Source: an uncultured Prevotella sp. (GTDB lineage: Bacteria; Bacteroidota; Bacteroidia; Bacteroidales; Bacteroidaceae). Taken from it: a stretch of DNA of 46,141 nt. The DNA lies in contig CABUHE010000015.1 of assembly GCA_902491375.1 (NCBI GenBank), forward strand, positions 1 through 46,141, written 5' to 3'. Shown piece by piece: positions 32,190 to 40,909 of this stretch. A program made the translations under genes and the position numbers. The notes under the pieces were generated by a model, which was not told the origin of the DNA, did not search any database, and was given only the letters and a program-made list of their open reading frames with translations. Positions within the stretch are counted from its first letter, which is position 1, and each line of letters begins with the position of its first letter.

Positions 32190-34898
32190 TCAGAGTGTAT
32201 ATGACAGTCCGATGCTGAAGTCCATGCCTCTTTTGTACTTGCTGAGAATGACCTCGTCGTTGGTCGCGTTGCCCTTGCGTGTAAGCTGGTGGGCTGCATT
32301 GAGCAGGTTGCGGGCTTTCAGATTGATTGAGAAATGTTTGCCAATCTGGGTTGATGCGACAAAGTCGAGTGTCGGAACGCCGTTCTCCATGATGTCCTGA
32401 TAGCCTTCTGTACCGATTGTGTAGATGCGGTCGCTGAAGTAGTTGAATACCAGTGCGCCGGTGAAAGAGTTGCTTCCTTTGCGGAAGAGGTAAGTAAGGT
32501 CAGCATTGACAATCCACGGTGCGGCTCCTTCGAGCTGTGAACCTGACGGGTCGGTGGCAAGAGGTACTTTCGCGCAGGTGTAAGTATATGCTCCGTTTAC
32601 GCCTAAGGTAAGTCTGCTCATTCCGCCGTTTGCGATGTTGCGGTTGAATAGGTGTTTCTTCAGTTCCATCTCTACGCCGGCAGCTGTGGCGTGGTCTGAT
32701 ATGTTTTCGTATGAAAGGAAGCCGCCCGCACTTGCTATCTCGATGCGTGAGATAGGGTTCTTGATATATTTGTAGAAGCCCGTTACGGAGAAGAGTTCTG
32801 ACGGAGAGATGTACCAGTCCCACTTAAGGTCAATGTTGTAGTTGTCAGATGGTTTCAGATCCGGGTTACCCTGACTGTTGAAACTTACGCTGACGTAGCG
32901 GAAAGGTGAAATCTCCTTAGCCTGCGGAAGCGTGTAAGTCTTGCTTGCCGCGAACCTGAGAGCATGCTTGTCGTTGAAGTTATAGCGCAGGTTGAGGCTC
33001 GGCAAGAAGTACGACTTGTCAATCTCCTGCTCGCCACGGCTGCCTCCGCGGTTTACGTTGTAGTCTACTTTCATGTTTACGTCGTCGTATTTCAGACCGA
33101 GGTTGGCGATGAATTCCTGTGTAAACTGGTATGTAGCTTCGGCGTATGCCGAGTGTATGTTCTTCTTTACGGTGTATTTGTCGATATTACGGTCTATTTG
33201 GAACATACCGTCGGCATAGTTATCCTGATTGTAGTAATCGTCGAAGCTGATGTTGTCGATGTCGAAAACCGTCTGTCTTACTACCGACATGTCGTATTCA
33301 ACGGCCTTGAAGTCGTCGTCGACAAAGCGTCCCATGTAGCCTATCTGTACGTTTGAGCTGTTGTCGAAATTGTCTTTCAGCTTGTAGACTAGCGATGCAC
33401 GTGCGTTAAGGTCTTGCTCGTCGAGCTCAGAGAAGTAGCGCTGTTGTATGCCGGTACCCTTCATCGGAACGTATCCGCTGTCGGTTTTTACAAGGTTGTT
33501 GATGCGTCTGTCAGGCTCGTTTCCGTTGATTGTGTTGTATGAGACGCCTGCGTTAAGGTCGATACTTTTACCGAGTGCCCATTTGCTTATAAGCTGGTTG
33601 ACGAACAGAAGATTGTCGTTTGTCTGCTGACGGCGCATGAAACCTTCGTAAGTGTCTGACGACTGATAGTCTGCGTCCATGCCGAGATAGTCGCCGACAG
33701 ACTCTTTCGTGGCGTGTACCATCATGAAGTTGTAGGCCAGCTCATGCTTTTTGTTGTGCTTGTATTGCAGGTTTGCCATAGCAATCTGGCTTGTCTCTAC
33801 CTGCGATATGTCGCCGTTCATGTTTTGTGAGAGTTCGCCTGTCGTTACAGAGTTGCGCACTTCTTCCTCATAGTGGGTGTAGTTCTTGTTGTGGCCGGCT
33901 ACGATATAAAACTGCAACGGGTTGCGGTTCTCACCTAAAAGGAATCTCTTACCGCCTGATATTGTATAGTTTTGGTTAATTTGCAGATTCTGACGGGTAG
34001 GGTCGAGCGAGTTTCTGAAGTTGTAAGTGCTGAGGTTTTCGCCCGGTTGTGTCTTGCTTGCGAAGCCGAATGCGTTTACTCCGTCAAGACGCATGAAGTC
34101 TGACGATAATGTCTTTGTGTTGAATCCGCCTGACAGACTGATGTTGAATTTACCGTCGCCTGTAAGCTCTTTCGACGTAATGTTTATGTCGGCGCCTGCC
34201 ACGTCGGAAGGAGTGTTGCTGTAAAACGCCTTGTTTACGTCGATAGACTGTATTATGTCTGTTGAAAAGAAGTCGAGAGAGATGTTCTTGTATTCAGGAT
34301 CTTCAGAAGGAAGAGGGAAGCGGTTTAGCGTTGTAAAGTTGTAGCGGTCGCCCAGTCCGCGTACAAACACGTTCTTCACGCCGTCCTGTTTAGATATGCC
34401 TGAAATCTTTGCTACGGCTGCCTGAGCGTCGCTTATGCCCTTGCGCGACAGTTCCTGCGCGCCGATGGTCTGCACAGCAATAATAGAACGTTTCTGTTCC
34501 ATCATAGTTACATTCTCAGATTCCCTGTTGGCTTTGGCTACCACCTCTACACCCGCAAGCTGGCGGTTGTCTGTCTCCATCTCGAAGTCGAGCGTGGTAA
34601 CCTTGTTGTCCTCAATCTTTACTTGTCTTTTAATCGCTGTCTTGTATCCGATGTATTTTATCTCAATGTCGTAGATACCGTCTTTCAGACCTGAAAGCTG
34701 GAAGTTTCCGTCGATATCGGTCACTGAGGCAACGTCGCTTCCTATCACCTTGACAGTCGCGCCAATCAGAGGCTCTTTCGACTGGCTGTCTTTGACACGT
34801 CCCTTTATGTCAACATCTGTAATATCTGCGCCAAAGGCCTGTACTGTAATTAATGATAAGAATGCGGCGGTGCCGAATAATCTTTTTACTCTTTTCAT
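32190..34898 (-). CDS. TonB-dependent receptor paired with the beta-helix lipoprotein
   Basis: A signal peptide ends at QAFGADI near residue 24. A carboxypeptidase-regulatory-like domain follows (VKDSQSKEPLIGATVKVIG to GYKTAIKRQV). The plug begins near 118 with VEVVAKANRESENVTMMEQ and contains GISKQDGVKNVFVRGLGDRYN and DIIQSIDVNKAF. The barrel continues to a C-terminal DFSIGLSYTL, with an aromatic residue third from the end. It lacks the SusC-type RGxSS signature, so it is a non-SusC receptor. No sigma or anti-sigma gene is adjacent. The ligand is unknown; the adjacent lipoprotein is its likely accessory. Confidence 0.92.
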   Translation of the reverse strand: MKRVKRLFGTAAFLSLITVQAFGADITDVDIKGRVKDSQSKEPLIGATVKVIGSDVASVTDIDGNFQLSGLKDGIYDIEIKYIGYKTAIKRQVKIEDNKVTTLDFEMETDNRQLAGVEVVAKANRESENVTMMEQKRSIIAVQTIGAQELSRKGISDAQAAVAKISGISKQDGVKNVFVRGLGDRYNFTTLNRFPLPSEDPEYKNISLDFFSTDIIQSIDVNKAFYSNTPSDVAGADINITSKELTGDGKFNISLSGGFNTKTLSSDFMRLDGVNAFGFASKTQPGENLSTYNFRNSLDPTRQNLQINQNYTISGGKRFLLGENRNPLQFYIVAGHNKNYTHYEEEVRNSVTTGELSQNMNGDISQVETSQIAMANLQYKHNKKHELAYNFMMVHATKESVGDYLGMDADYQSSDTYEGFMRRQQTNDNLLFVNQLISKWALGKSIDLNAGVSYNTINGNEPDRRINNLVKTDSGYVPMKGTGIQQRYFSELDEQDLNARASLVYKLKDNFDNSSNVQIGYMGRFVDDDFKAVEYDMSVVRQTVFDIDNISFDDYYNQDNYADGMFQIDRNIDKYTVKKNIHSAYAEATYQFTQEFIANLGLKYDDVNMKVDYNVNRGGSRGEQEIDKSYFLPSLNLRYNFNDKHALRFAASKTYTLPQAKEISPFRYVSVSFNSQGNPDLKPSDNYNIDLKWDWYISPSELFSVTGFYKYIKNPISRIEIASAGGFLSYENISDHATAAGVEMELKKHLFNRNIANGGMSRLTLGVNGAYTYTCAKVPLATDPSGSQLEGAAPWIVNADLTYLFRKGSNSFTGALVFNYFSDRIYTIGTEGYQDIMENGVPTLDFVASTQIGKHFSINLKARNLLNAAHQLTRKGNATNDEVILSKYKRGMDFSIGLSYTL

Positions 34899-35316
34899 TC
34901 CTTTTTACCCATTCATTGTTCTCGGTTGCAAAGTTCGGGTAATGGTGTTACAAATCCGTATCACTCGGATTAATAACAATTTACGTTGGTATTTAAGATT
35001 TGTTGCAAAATCGGAAAGTGTCCTATATTGGATAACACATCCTGAATGATTTAGGAAAATATGTCGTATTTCCGGCTATATTATAAAGGTAGAAACCGTT
35101 GTTGGTTATTGGCTGTTTTGCAAAAGGGCACCTTTTGCGTTGTGAAAGACGGCATATTAGGCTGTAAAAGATGCTCTTTTGCAGCATGAAAGGGCATCTT
35201 TTGGATTATAATATTTTGTCTATCTGTAATCAGTTGATAATCAATGAGTTATTTAGATGTAACTATAAATGTTTAAACTAAGTTCAGTTCCAATATTATG
35301 TTATATGTAAAAAGAA
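34899..35316. other. gene-free spacer upstream of the TonB receptor gene
   Basis: This holds dispersed repeat copy 4 and AT-rich DNA. An imperfect -7 sequence (GAACTTTG on the minus strand, plus 34929-34936) may belong to the receptor gene promoter. No gene is supported. Confidence 0.45.
35111..35212. repeat. dispersed intergenic repeat, copy 4
   Basis: The clearest view of the unit structure: about five degenerate units of 21-23 bases follow one another. Examples are gctgtaaaagatgctctttt and cagcatgaaagggcatct. Each unit joins an (A)GTAAAAGR part to a CATCTTTTG part. Most units end in TTTTG. Confidence 0.7.
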
Positions 35317-35365
35317 AAGCCCGGACTGACAGTTGGCGTTTATGCCGTTATGTCCGTCCGGACTT
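35317..35365 (-). terminator. terminator of the choloylglycine-hydrolase-family gene
   Basis: Arms at 35317-35326 and 35356-35365 pair on the minus-strand RNA over 10 bases with one G-U pair, followed there by ttttctttt. It lies 22 bases past the stop codon. Confidence 0.7.
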
Positions 35366-35387
35366 TATATTATGGTTTTATTTGTGT

Positions 35388-36470
35388 TTATTTCTTTACC
35401 AGTACGAAAGGCTGCTGCTTTACTTCGTCGAGCGGTGCGGTCTTGTATTTTGTTTTGGCAAAGTTTATCGTGTTGAGGTCAATCTCACGTATCGCACTGT
35501 TGTACATGGTGCGGTAGTAAATCTTGCGTCCTGACATGTCGGTAGCCGATGTCCACTGTGTAGCGCTTGGTATGTCTACCGCCGTTTCGCCTTCGGCGGT
35601 CTCAATGCCGATAGGTATGTCAAAGTTGTTCAGTATCTGGAAGCACGACCTTACAGTGTTGTCGGCAGTGGCCTGCATGGGTGCTGTCGACTGATACCAT
35701 GCCGCACGGACGAAGCGTGAGGGTGGGGTAACGTCGCCAGGCAGTCCCAGAAATCCGCTTCCTGCTCCTGTTGAGGCTATCGTTACGTCGCCCATCTTCT
35801 TCACCTTAGCCGTTCCCGGATAGAGGTTCACGTAGTTGTTGAGGTTTGTCATCTGCCATTCAAAGCCTGGAGAGTTTGTCAGCACGCCGAGCTTATTCTC
35901 ATAAACATTCACCTTCTTGTTGACAATCTCTATTACGACCTGCCTTCCCGATGTGTCGGCTATGCGCCAGTGTACTGTCGATGCGCGCGGGTCTATTGCT
36001 ATTACGTGTACGTCTTTCAGTCCGGCGACAGCTTCGTCAACCGTCTTGAAATTACCCAATATCCATGAAACGAGTTGCAGGTCGGCTATGCTTGTGGCCT
36101 TGTTGGCTTCGGCATAGTCCTCATACTGCCCGTAGCCGGGGAAGTAGAACAGTCCGGCCGACAGTCCTTCCTCGTTCAGTCCTTCAGCAACGAACTCCTC
36201 TTGCTCTACTGCCAGCCCTACGAATCCGTAGCGTGCGGTGAACTCCATGCCTCCCTTTGTGCCGCCGGGTATGTATGACGACTGTGTATATCCACGTGGA
36301 ACGATTACGTAACGGCTGTTAAGGTCGCTGCCTCCCCATTCTATCGTGCGTGCAAGAACAGTGCTGCCGTCTTTGCTTTTCAGTGTTATGCCTGTGCATG
36401 CGTCGGCCTTGCCGGTAGCTGTCAGTAAGGCTACGGCCGCCAGTGCGGCCACAAATCTGATTTTACCCAT
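35388..36470 (-). CDS. exported choloylglycine-hydrolase-family enzyme
   Basis: This N-terminal-nucleophile hydrolase family cleaves linear C-N amide bonds and includes bile salt hydrolases and penicillin V acylases. I start at the ATG at 36470 (360 residues); a TTG 28 codons earlier would precede a clear signal peptide (FVAALAAVALLTATGKADA) and is unlikely. Cleavage after ADA would expose the catalytic Cys in CTGITLKSKDG. Arg follows in LARTIEW, Asn in GVLTNSPGFEW and NLNNYVNLYPG, and Arg in PPSRFVRAAWY, all family active-site regions. The residue at the usual Asp of the RxxDW motif is Glu. It is periplasmic or exported. Substrate is undecided. Confidence 0.9.
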   Translation of the reverse strand: MGKIRFVAALAAVALLTATGKADACTGITLKSKDGSTVLARTIEWGGSDLNSRYVIVPRGYTQSSYIPGGTKGGMEFTARYGFVGLAVEQEEFVAEGLNEEGLSAGLFYFPGYGQYEDYAEANKATSIADLQLVSWILGNFKTVDEAVAGLKDVHVIAIDPRASTVHWRIADTSGRQVVIEIVNKKVNVYENKLGVLTNSPGFEWQMTNLNNYVNLYPGTAKVKKMGDVTIASTGAGSGFLGLPGDVTPPSRFVRAAWYQSTAPMQATADNTVRSCFQILNNFDIPIGIETAEGETAVDIPSATQWTSATDMSGRKIYYRTMYNSAIREIDLNTINFAKTKYKTAPLDEVKQQPFVLVKK

Positions 36471-36634
36471 AAGTGTCAGTGTTTTTGTTGTTATTGTTTT
36501 ATTGCCTTGACGTTCAAGGCTGTCACTGGCAAATTTATGCAATAAAATTGACAATCACGACATTTTGACGCGATTTCTTTGATTTTTGTCCGTATGACAG
36601 GGCTTTTTCTGTTAATGTGGTTGCTTTATAATAA

Positions 36635-36680
36635 AACAAGGAGGATGCGCGTTTCCACATTCTCTCGCATCCTCCTTGTT
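36635..36680. terminator. terminator after the MlaF-like gene
   Basis: A perfect 15-base stem (36635 or 36636 to 36649 with 36666-36680) with a 16-base loop is flanked by T-rich DNA on the plus side and A-rich on the other, giving a T run on the minus strand. It closes the MlaE/MlaF transcript. Confidence 0.82.
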
Positions 36681-36705
36681 GTTTATGTATTGTCAGTATG
36701 TCTGT

Positions 36706-37482
36706 CTACTGCTGTTGTTTAAGCTTTTCGAGCGATGCTGCTCTCATCTTCTTGAGCAGGTCGCTGGCAAAGATAAAGTCTGTCAGCTTCTGGTTGTCAC
36801 TGCCCATTACCTGCGAGCTTACGCCTTCCCATTCTTTATGTCCTTCGTAGATGAATATTATTTTCTCGCCGATACCCATCACGGAGTTCATGTCGTGCGT
36901 GTTAATAATGGTCGTAATGCCGAATTCGTGGGTTATGCTGTGCAGCAGCTGGTCGATTACAAGCGATGTCTTAGGGTCAAGACCAGAGTTCGGTTCGTCG
37001 CAGAACAGGTATTTAGGGTTTAGTGCTATGGCTCTTGCTATTGCCACACGCTTCTGCATTCCGCCTGATATCTCACCCGGAAACTTATAGTCTGTGCCTG
37101 TAAGATTTACACGGTCGAGGCATGTCCGGGCACGGTGGATGCGGTCGCGGAGCGTCATCGACGAGAACATATCGAGCGGAAACATCACGTTTTCGAGTAC
37201 GGTCATCGAGTCGAACAGCGCCGCGCTCTGGAAAATCATGCCCATCTCGCGCCTCAGAGCGGTTTTTTGCTTCTTGTCCATTGCCACGAAACTGCGTCCG
37301 TCATACAGCACGTCGCCGCTTGTCGGGGCAAGAAGTCCTACGAGATTCTTTATCAGCACGGTCTTGCCGGAGCCGCTCTGACCTATTATGAGATTGGTCT
37401 TTCCGCTCTCGAACACGGCACTTACGTCTTTAAGTACGTCCTTTTCGCCGAACGATTTGCAAAGGTTGCGGATTTCTATCAT
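36706..37482 (-). CDS. MlaF-like ABC transporter ATPase
   Basis: This is the ATPase of a lipid-asymmetry (MlaFE-type) ABC transporter that moves phospholipids between the membranes. Walker A is GQSGSGKT near residue 34, the signature ISGGMQKR near 138 and Walker B LFCDEPNSGLDP near 158, the latter typical of MlaF. The switch region is INTHDMNSV. The length of 258 is usual. It lies 89 bases downstream of the MlaE-like permease gene on the same strand. No MCE-domain (MlaD) gene is adjacent, so it must be elsewhere. Confidence 0.93.
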   Translation of the reverse strand: MIEIRNLCKSFGEKDVLKDVSAVFESGKTNLIIGQSGSGKTVLIKNLVGLLAPTSGDVLYDGRSFVAMDKKQKTALRREMGMIFQSAALFDSMTVLENVMFPLDMFSSMTLRDRIHRARTCLDRVNLTGTDYKFPGEISGGMQKRVAIARAIALNPKYLFCDEPNSGLDPKTSLVIDQLLHSITHEFGITTIINTHDMNSVMGIGEKIIFIYEGHKEWEGVSSQVMGSDNQKLTDFIFASDLLKKMRAASLEKLKQQQ

Positions 37483-37571
37483 CTTCTTTTAAGTTACTGG
37501 TAACAGCCGTTCCGGCAGTAATTTACATCTCCAGACCGGCGTGTAATTAGTCGTTCTCTCTTGTTCTGGGC

Positions 37572-38318
37572 TTATGACAGTATCTGGGTAAGGAACAGGT
37601 CAGAGAACAGAATCAGCACACTGCTCGTTACAACGGCGTCAGTGCTGGCCTTACCTACGTTTACCGAGCCTCCCTCCACAGTGTATCCGTAATACGACGG
37701 AACGCTGGTTATAATGAAAGCGAAGAACAGACTCTTGATAATACTCATGTACATGAACCACGGATTGAAGTCGTATTGCAGACCGAGGGTAAGGTCTTCA
37801 GGGCTTATAACGTGCCCGATGTATGCCGTGGCGTATGCTCCCACGATGCCGGAAGCCGTACTGAATATTACAAGAAACGGCATGAGAGTCATCATTCCGA
37901 GTATTTTGGGCAGTATCAGGAAGTTGGCTGAGTTTACGCCCATTATGTCTAAGGCGTCAATCTGCTGTGTTACACGCATCGTTCCAATCTCGGAAGCAAT
38001 GTTTGAGCCTACCTTACCGGCAAGGATAAGACACATGATTGACGACGAGAATTCAAGTAACATAATCTCGCGGGTAACGTATCCCGTTACGAATTTCGGC
38101 ATCCAGGCACTCTGCACGTTGAGTTTTATCTGTATACAGATTACCGCTCCGATGAAGAAAGATATGAGAAGGACTATGCCTATCGAGTTTACGCCGAGGG
38201 CAGACATCTCCTTTAAGTATTGCTTCAGGAACATTCTCATCCTCTCGGGACGCGCTATTGCACGTACCATGAGCATGATATAGCTGCCGAAACTGGTAAG
38301 ATATTTTTGTAACAGCAT
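37572..38318 (-). CDS. MlaE-like ABC transporter permease
   Basis: This is the membrane subunit paired with the MlaF-like ATPase. Five or so hydrophobic segments fit the MlaE permease family. The family core includes SFFIGAVICIQIKLN, LEFSSSIMCLILAGKVGSNIASEIGTMRVTQQIDALDIMGVN and LILPKILGMMTLMPFLVIF, with the signature GxVGSxIAxEIGTMRVTEQIDAL nearly intact. The length of 248 is usual. It starts the operon, and its promoter region is shared with divergent lptB. Confidence 0.94.
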   Translation of the reverse strand: MLLQKYLTSFGSYIMLMVRAIARPERMRMFLKQYLKEMSALGVNSIGIVLLISFFIGAVICIQIKLNVQSAWMPKFVTGYVTREIMLLEFSSSIMCLILAGKVGSNIASEIGTMRVTQQIDALDIMGVNSANFLILPKILGMMTLMPFLVIFSTASGIVGAYATAYIGHVISPEDLTLGLQYDFNPWFMYMSIIKSLFFAFIITSVPSYYGYTVEGGSVNVGKASTDAVVTSSVLILFSDLFLTQILS

Positions 38319-38498
38319 ATTTATTAATTCGAGATTTACAATTAACCGTCCGTTGCCGGACTGCTGGAAGCTGATTCGTAACTGATAATTTATATTTCAT
38401 TATCCTGCCGTTGCCGTTACTGCCGATAAGCAGTCATTATTGATTTTGCAGGCCGTGAATTATTAATTATGTATTATGAATCTGATGAAATTTCACCG

Positions 38499-38531
38499 CA
38501 AAAGTAACCAAAATAACTAAAAAACTGCAAA
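38499..38531 (-). promoter_or_regulatory. promoter of the MlaE/MlaF operon
   Basis: On the minus strand TACTTTTG (plus 38499-38506) has a TTTG 21 bases upstream (38528-38531). The predicted leader is long, about 175 nt. Confidence 0.55.
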
Positions 38532-38580
38532 GCCGACAAGAGTTTTTGCTTTTATAAAGTATTATTAGGTACAATTTTAC

Positions 38581-38588
38581 TACTTTTG
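38581..38588 (+). promoter_or_regulatory. -7 element of the lptB promoter
   Basis: TACTTTTG matches TAnnTTTG exactly, 20 bases before the lptB ATG, giving a leader of about 12 nt. No well-spaced -33 TTG was found. Confidence 0.6.
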
Positions 38589-38607
38589 CAGCAAAACAAA
38601 GCATAGG

Positions 38608-39432
38608 ATGAACGAATCAACCAACAACATAGAGGCACCCCGTGAAGGGGAAATGGTGCTGCGCACCGAGGGCCTTGTGAAGCGGTATGGTAAGCGTACC
38701 GTGGTCAACGATGTGTCGATTAATGTACGTCAGGGCGAAATCGTAGGACTGCTTGGCCCTAACGGAGCCGGTAAGACTACATCGTTCTATATGACGACCG
38801 GCCTTATCGTGCCTAACGCAGGCCACATTTATCTCGACGATAAGGACATTACTGACTATCCTGTCTATAAGCGCGCACGCGCCGGAATAGGCTATCTGCC
38901 GCAGGAGGCGAGCGTTTTCCGCAAGCTGAGTGTTGAGGATAACATCCTCGCCGTGCTTGAGATGACCAACCTGACGCATAAGCAGCAGCTTGAGAAACTG
39001 GAGAGTCTGATACGTGAGTTCCGCCTTGAGAAGGTGCGTAAGAACATCGGCGACCGTCTGTCTGGTGGTGAACGCCGACGTACGGAGATTGCCCGTTGTC
39101 TGGCCATCGACCCTAAGTTTATCATGCTCGACGAGCCTTTCGCCGGTGTAGACCCTATCGCCGTGGAGGACATCCAGCACATTGTGTGGCGTCTGAAATA
39201 CCGTAATATCGGCATTCTGATAACCGACCACAACGTTGAGGACACTCTCTGTATTACTGACCGTGCATATCTGCTCTTCGAGGGGCGCATCCTTTTCCAG
39301 GGTTCTCCTGAGGAACTGGCAGAAAACAAGGTCGTGCGTGAGAAATATCTTACCAACAGTTTCGTACTGCGTCAGAAAGACTTCCAGCGCATAGACGAGG
39401 AAAAGAGGGCGCGAGAGGCAGCCGAAGAGTAG
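38608..39432 (+). CDS. lptB: LPS-transport ATPase LptB
   Basis: LptB powers LptFG to move lipopolysaccharide from the inner membrane to the transport bridge. Walker A is GPNGAGKTTSF near residue 49, the signature LSGGERRR near 150 and Walker B FIMLDEPFAGVDPIAV near 171. ITDHNVEDTLCITDRAYLL follows, all characteristic of LptB. A 15-residue N-terminal extension and a C-terminal tail ending in basic and acidic residues make it 274 long, slightly longer than the Proteobacterial form. It is divergent from the MlaEF-like operon and has no partner gene downstream. Confidence 0.96.
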   Translation: MNESTNNIEAPREGEMVLRTEGLVKRYGKRTVVNDVSINVRQGEIVGLLGPNGAGKTTSFYMTTGLIVPNAGHIYLDDKDITDYPVYKRARAGIGYLPQEASVFRKLSVEDNILAVLEMTNLTHKQQLEKLESLIREFRLEKVRKNIGDRLSGGERRRTEIARCLAIDPKFIMLDEPFAGVDPIAVEDIQHIVWRLKYRNIGILITDHNVEDTLCITDRAYLLFEGRILFQGSPEELAENKVVREKYLTNSFVLRQKDFQRIDEEKRAREAAEE

Positions 39433-39582
39433 CCAACACCATGTCATCGCAGACTTTGGTAGGCTGTGTTGACGTGGTATATTCAGACAGGTAGGCTTAG
39501 TTGCATACCGTATTTGCATATATATCTGCCACGCTTTTAATGGCATAAGAACGTTATATTCGTAACTTATTGATAACCAACG

Positions 39583-39672
39583 TGTTGTAAAAGGGCATCT
39601 TTCGCACTGCGAAAGATGCCCTTTTGCGTCCCGATATATGCTCTTTTGCAGCGTAAAAGAGCATATATTGCT
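39583..39672. repeat. dispersed repeat, copy 5, with two perfect hairpins
   Basis: The first hairpin has arms 39589-39604 and 39610-39625, 16 perfect pairs around a 5-base loop. The second has arms 39634-39647 and 39655-39668, 14 perfect pairs around a 7-base loop. It could end lptB transcription, but T runs sit inside the stems. Sequence parts (gttgtaaaagggcatcttt) match the other copies. Confidence 0.85.
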
Positions 39673-39945
39673 TTTTCAGACATATCTGCCATGCGTATCA
39701 GTAAGGTATGATGTGCTTTTGACTGTTTATTTCTTCACGATTAGTTCTTCATCTATCGCCTTTTATTTCTTGGTTTTTCACAATTCGTATTCCAGTCTTT
39801 CACAATTAAATTCTTCACTCTTCGTTCTTCACTCTTCACTTAAACTTTTTGTTTTCAGTCTTTCATTCCGTTCTGCTTTTTTGTCGTCAGCAATGGAAAA
39901 AGTTTACTTATGGGGCGTGTCCTTGCTGATGTTTTTGTAATTTAT
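39583..39945. repeat. direct repeat A (pair with 43734-44050)
   Basis: This block is nearly the same as 43734-44050, with two small insertions relative to it. A 63-base part (39868-39930) is identical to 43975-44037. It starts with repeat copy 5 and ends near the start region of the GLPGLI gene. Confidence 0.88.
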
Positions 39946-40031
39946 GTGGGCTGCTATTGTTACAAAAGTATAATTTGCAAAAAAAAGTATAACTAAATGA
40001 CAGACTTGTACGGCTTTTGTGTACAATTTAT

Positions 40032-40039
40032 TAATTTTG
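40032..40039 (+). promoter_or_regulatory. -7 element of the GLPGLI operon
   Basis: TAATTTTG matches TAnnTTTG only 11 bases before the ATG, which would give a very short leader. At the place where repeat B carries a good TAAATTTG, repeat A has TAATTTAT, so the original element may be decayed here. Confidence 0.45.
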
Positions 40040-40050
40040 CTTGAAAAAAC

Positions 40051-40908
40051 ATGAGGAATATTTTATTATTTGTTTTGTGTGCGTTGTTTTGTCCGTTTGC
40101 CGTCAGCGCCCAGACAATCAGCGGTGGAGATTTGCCTTCGTTGGCGCCGATTAAGAAGCAGGTTTACGACACAGCGCAGTTGAAAGTTTATTATGAGTAT
40201 AAAATCCGGAAAGACACTGTCAAGAAAGATAATTTTACTTATGGACAGACTGTTCTGCTTGTTGGCGATTCTTACACCTGTTTTATGGATAACCAGGCAT
40301 ATCTCAGAGATTCGATTAATGACGCATGCTGTCGTGAAGGCAAGTCGCCAATGGAATATATGGGGAAAGTCTTAGGTCTGACATATCCTGTTTACGAATA
40401 TATTTTGTTGACCGACATTACCGGAGGAACAGTTTCCGTGCAGTTTAACAATCCAGACTTGAGGGTGCAGTACAGCCAGCCTATGCCACGGCTGGAATGG
40501 AAATTGGCGGCAGGCGACAGCGTTATAAGCGGTGTAAAGTGCAAGAAGGCGGTGTGCCGGTTCGGCGGACGCGACTGGACAGCATGGTATTCACCCGAAT
40601 ACGGCTTGCCCCTCGGTCCTTATATGTTTAACGGACTGCCCGGATTGGTATTCTATGTGAGCGACAACAGGCATGACCACACATTCACTCTTAACGGTCT
40701 TGAGCATAGCAATGGCGTCGTACCTGTTTATCTGCGTGCTGATACTGACATAGTAAAACTGTCGCGCGATAAGGCAAGAAATTCCATAAGTAAGTATTTT
40801 GAGGATTCTTTACCTTACTTTTTGTTGAAATATCCGGGCACGATTCTCCCCAATGACATGAAAAACAAGAAATGGTCACATTTTTATAATCCTATTGAAT
40901 TAGAGTAA
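40051..40908 (+). CDS. GLPGLI family protein
   Basis: The 285-residue protein has a signal peptide ending at PFAVSAQT near residue 23. The family motif appears as YMFNGLPGLVFYV, with V in place of the last I. Before it are the usual pieces: KVYYEYKIRKDTVKKDN, YPVYEYIL and GVKCKKAVCRFGGRDWTAWYSPEYGLPLGPY. Function is unknown; members are exported and commonly encoded next to TonB-receptor-like outer-membrane proteins, as here. The next gene starts one base after its stop, so the two are translationally linked. Confidence 0.92.
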   Translation: MRNILLFVLCALFCPFAVSAQTISGGDLPSLAPIKKQVYDTAQLKVYYEYKIRKDTVKKDNFTYGQTVLLVGDSYTCFMDNQAYLRDSINDACCREGKSPMEYMGKVLGLTYPVYEYILLTDITGGTVSVQFNNPDLRVQYSQPMPRLEWKLAAGDSVISGVKCKKAVCRFGGRDWTAWYSPEYGLPLGPYMFNGLPGLVFYVSDNRHDHTFTLNGLEHSNGVVPVYLRADTDIVKLSRDKARNSISKYFEDSLPYFLLKYPGTILPNDMKNKKWSHFYNPIELE

Positions 40909-40909
40909 A

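Larger units (their letters stand above)
39433..40031. other. gene-free 600-bp region after lptB
   Basis: This holds repeat copy 5 with its two hairpins, a low-complexity ttcttcactcttc-like stretch, and a block shared with 43734-44050. An open frame at 39638-39940 is spurious. Confidence 0.6.

Noticed and set aside
38617..39546. 309-residue minus-strand open frame
   Set aside because: It is opposite lptB, which carries all ABC motifs, and extends into non-coding repeat DNA.
39589..39668. Repeat copy 5 as a CRISPR array
   Set aside because: The units are degenerate, face in both directions and have no spacers of unique sequence; no cas gene is in the window.
39638..39940. 100-residue open frame after lptB
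   Set aside because: It lies in the direct repeat and low-complexity ttcttcac DNA; the protein is a run of Phe, Ser and Leu and repeat B does not keep the frame.
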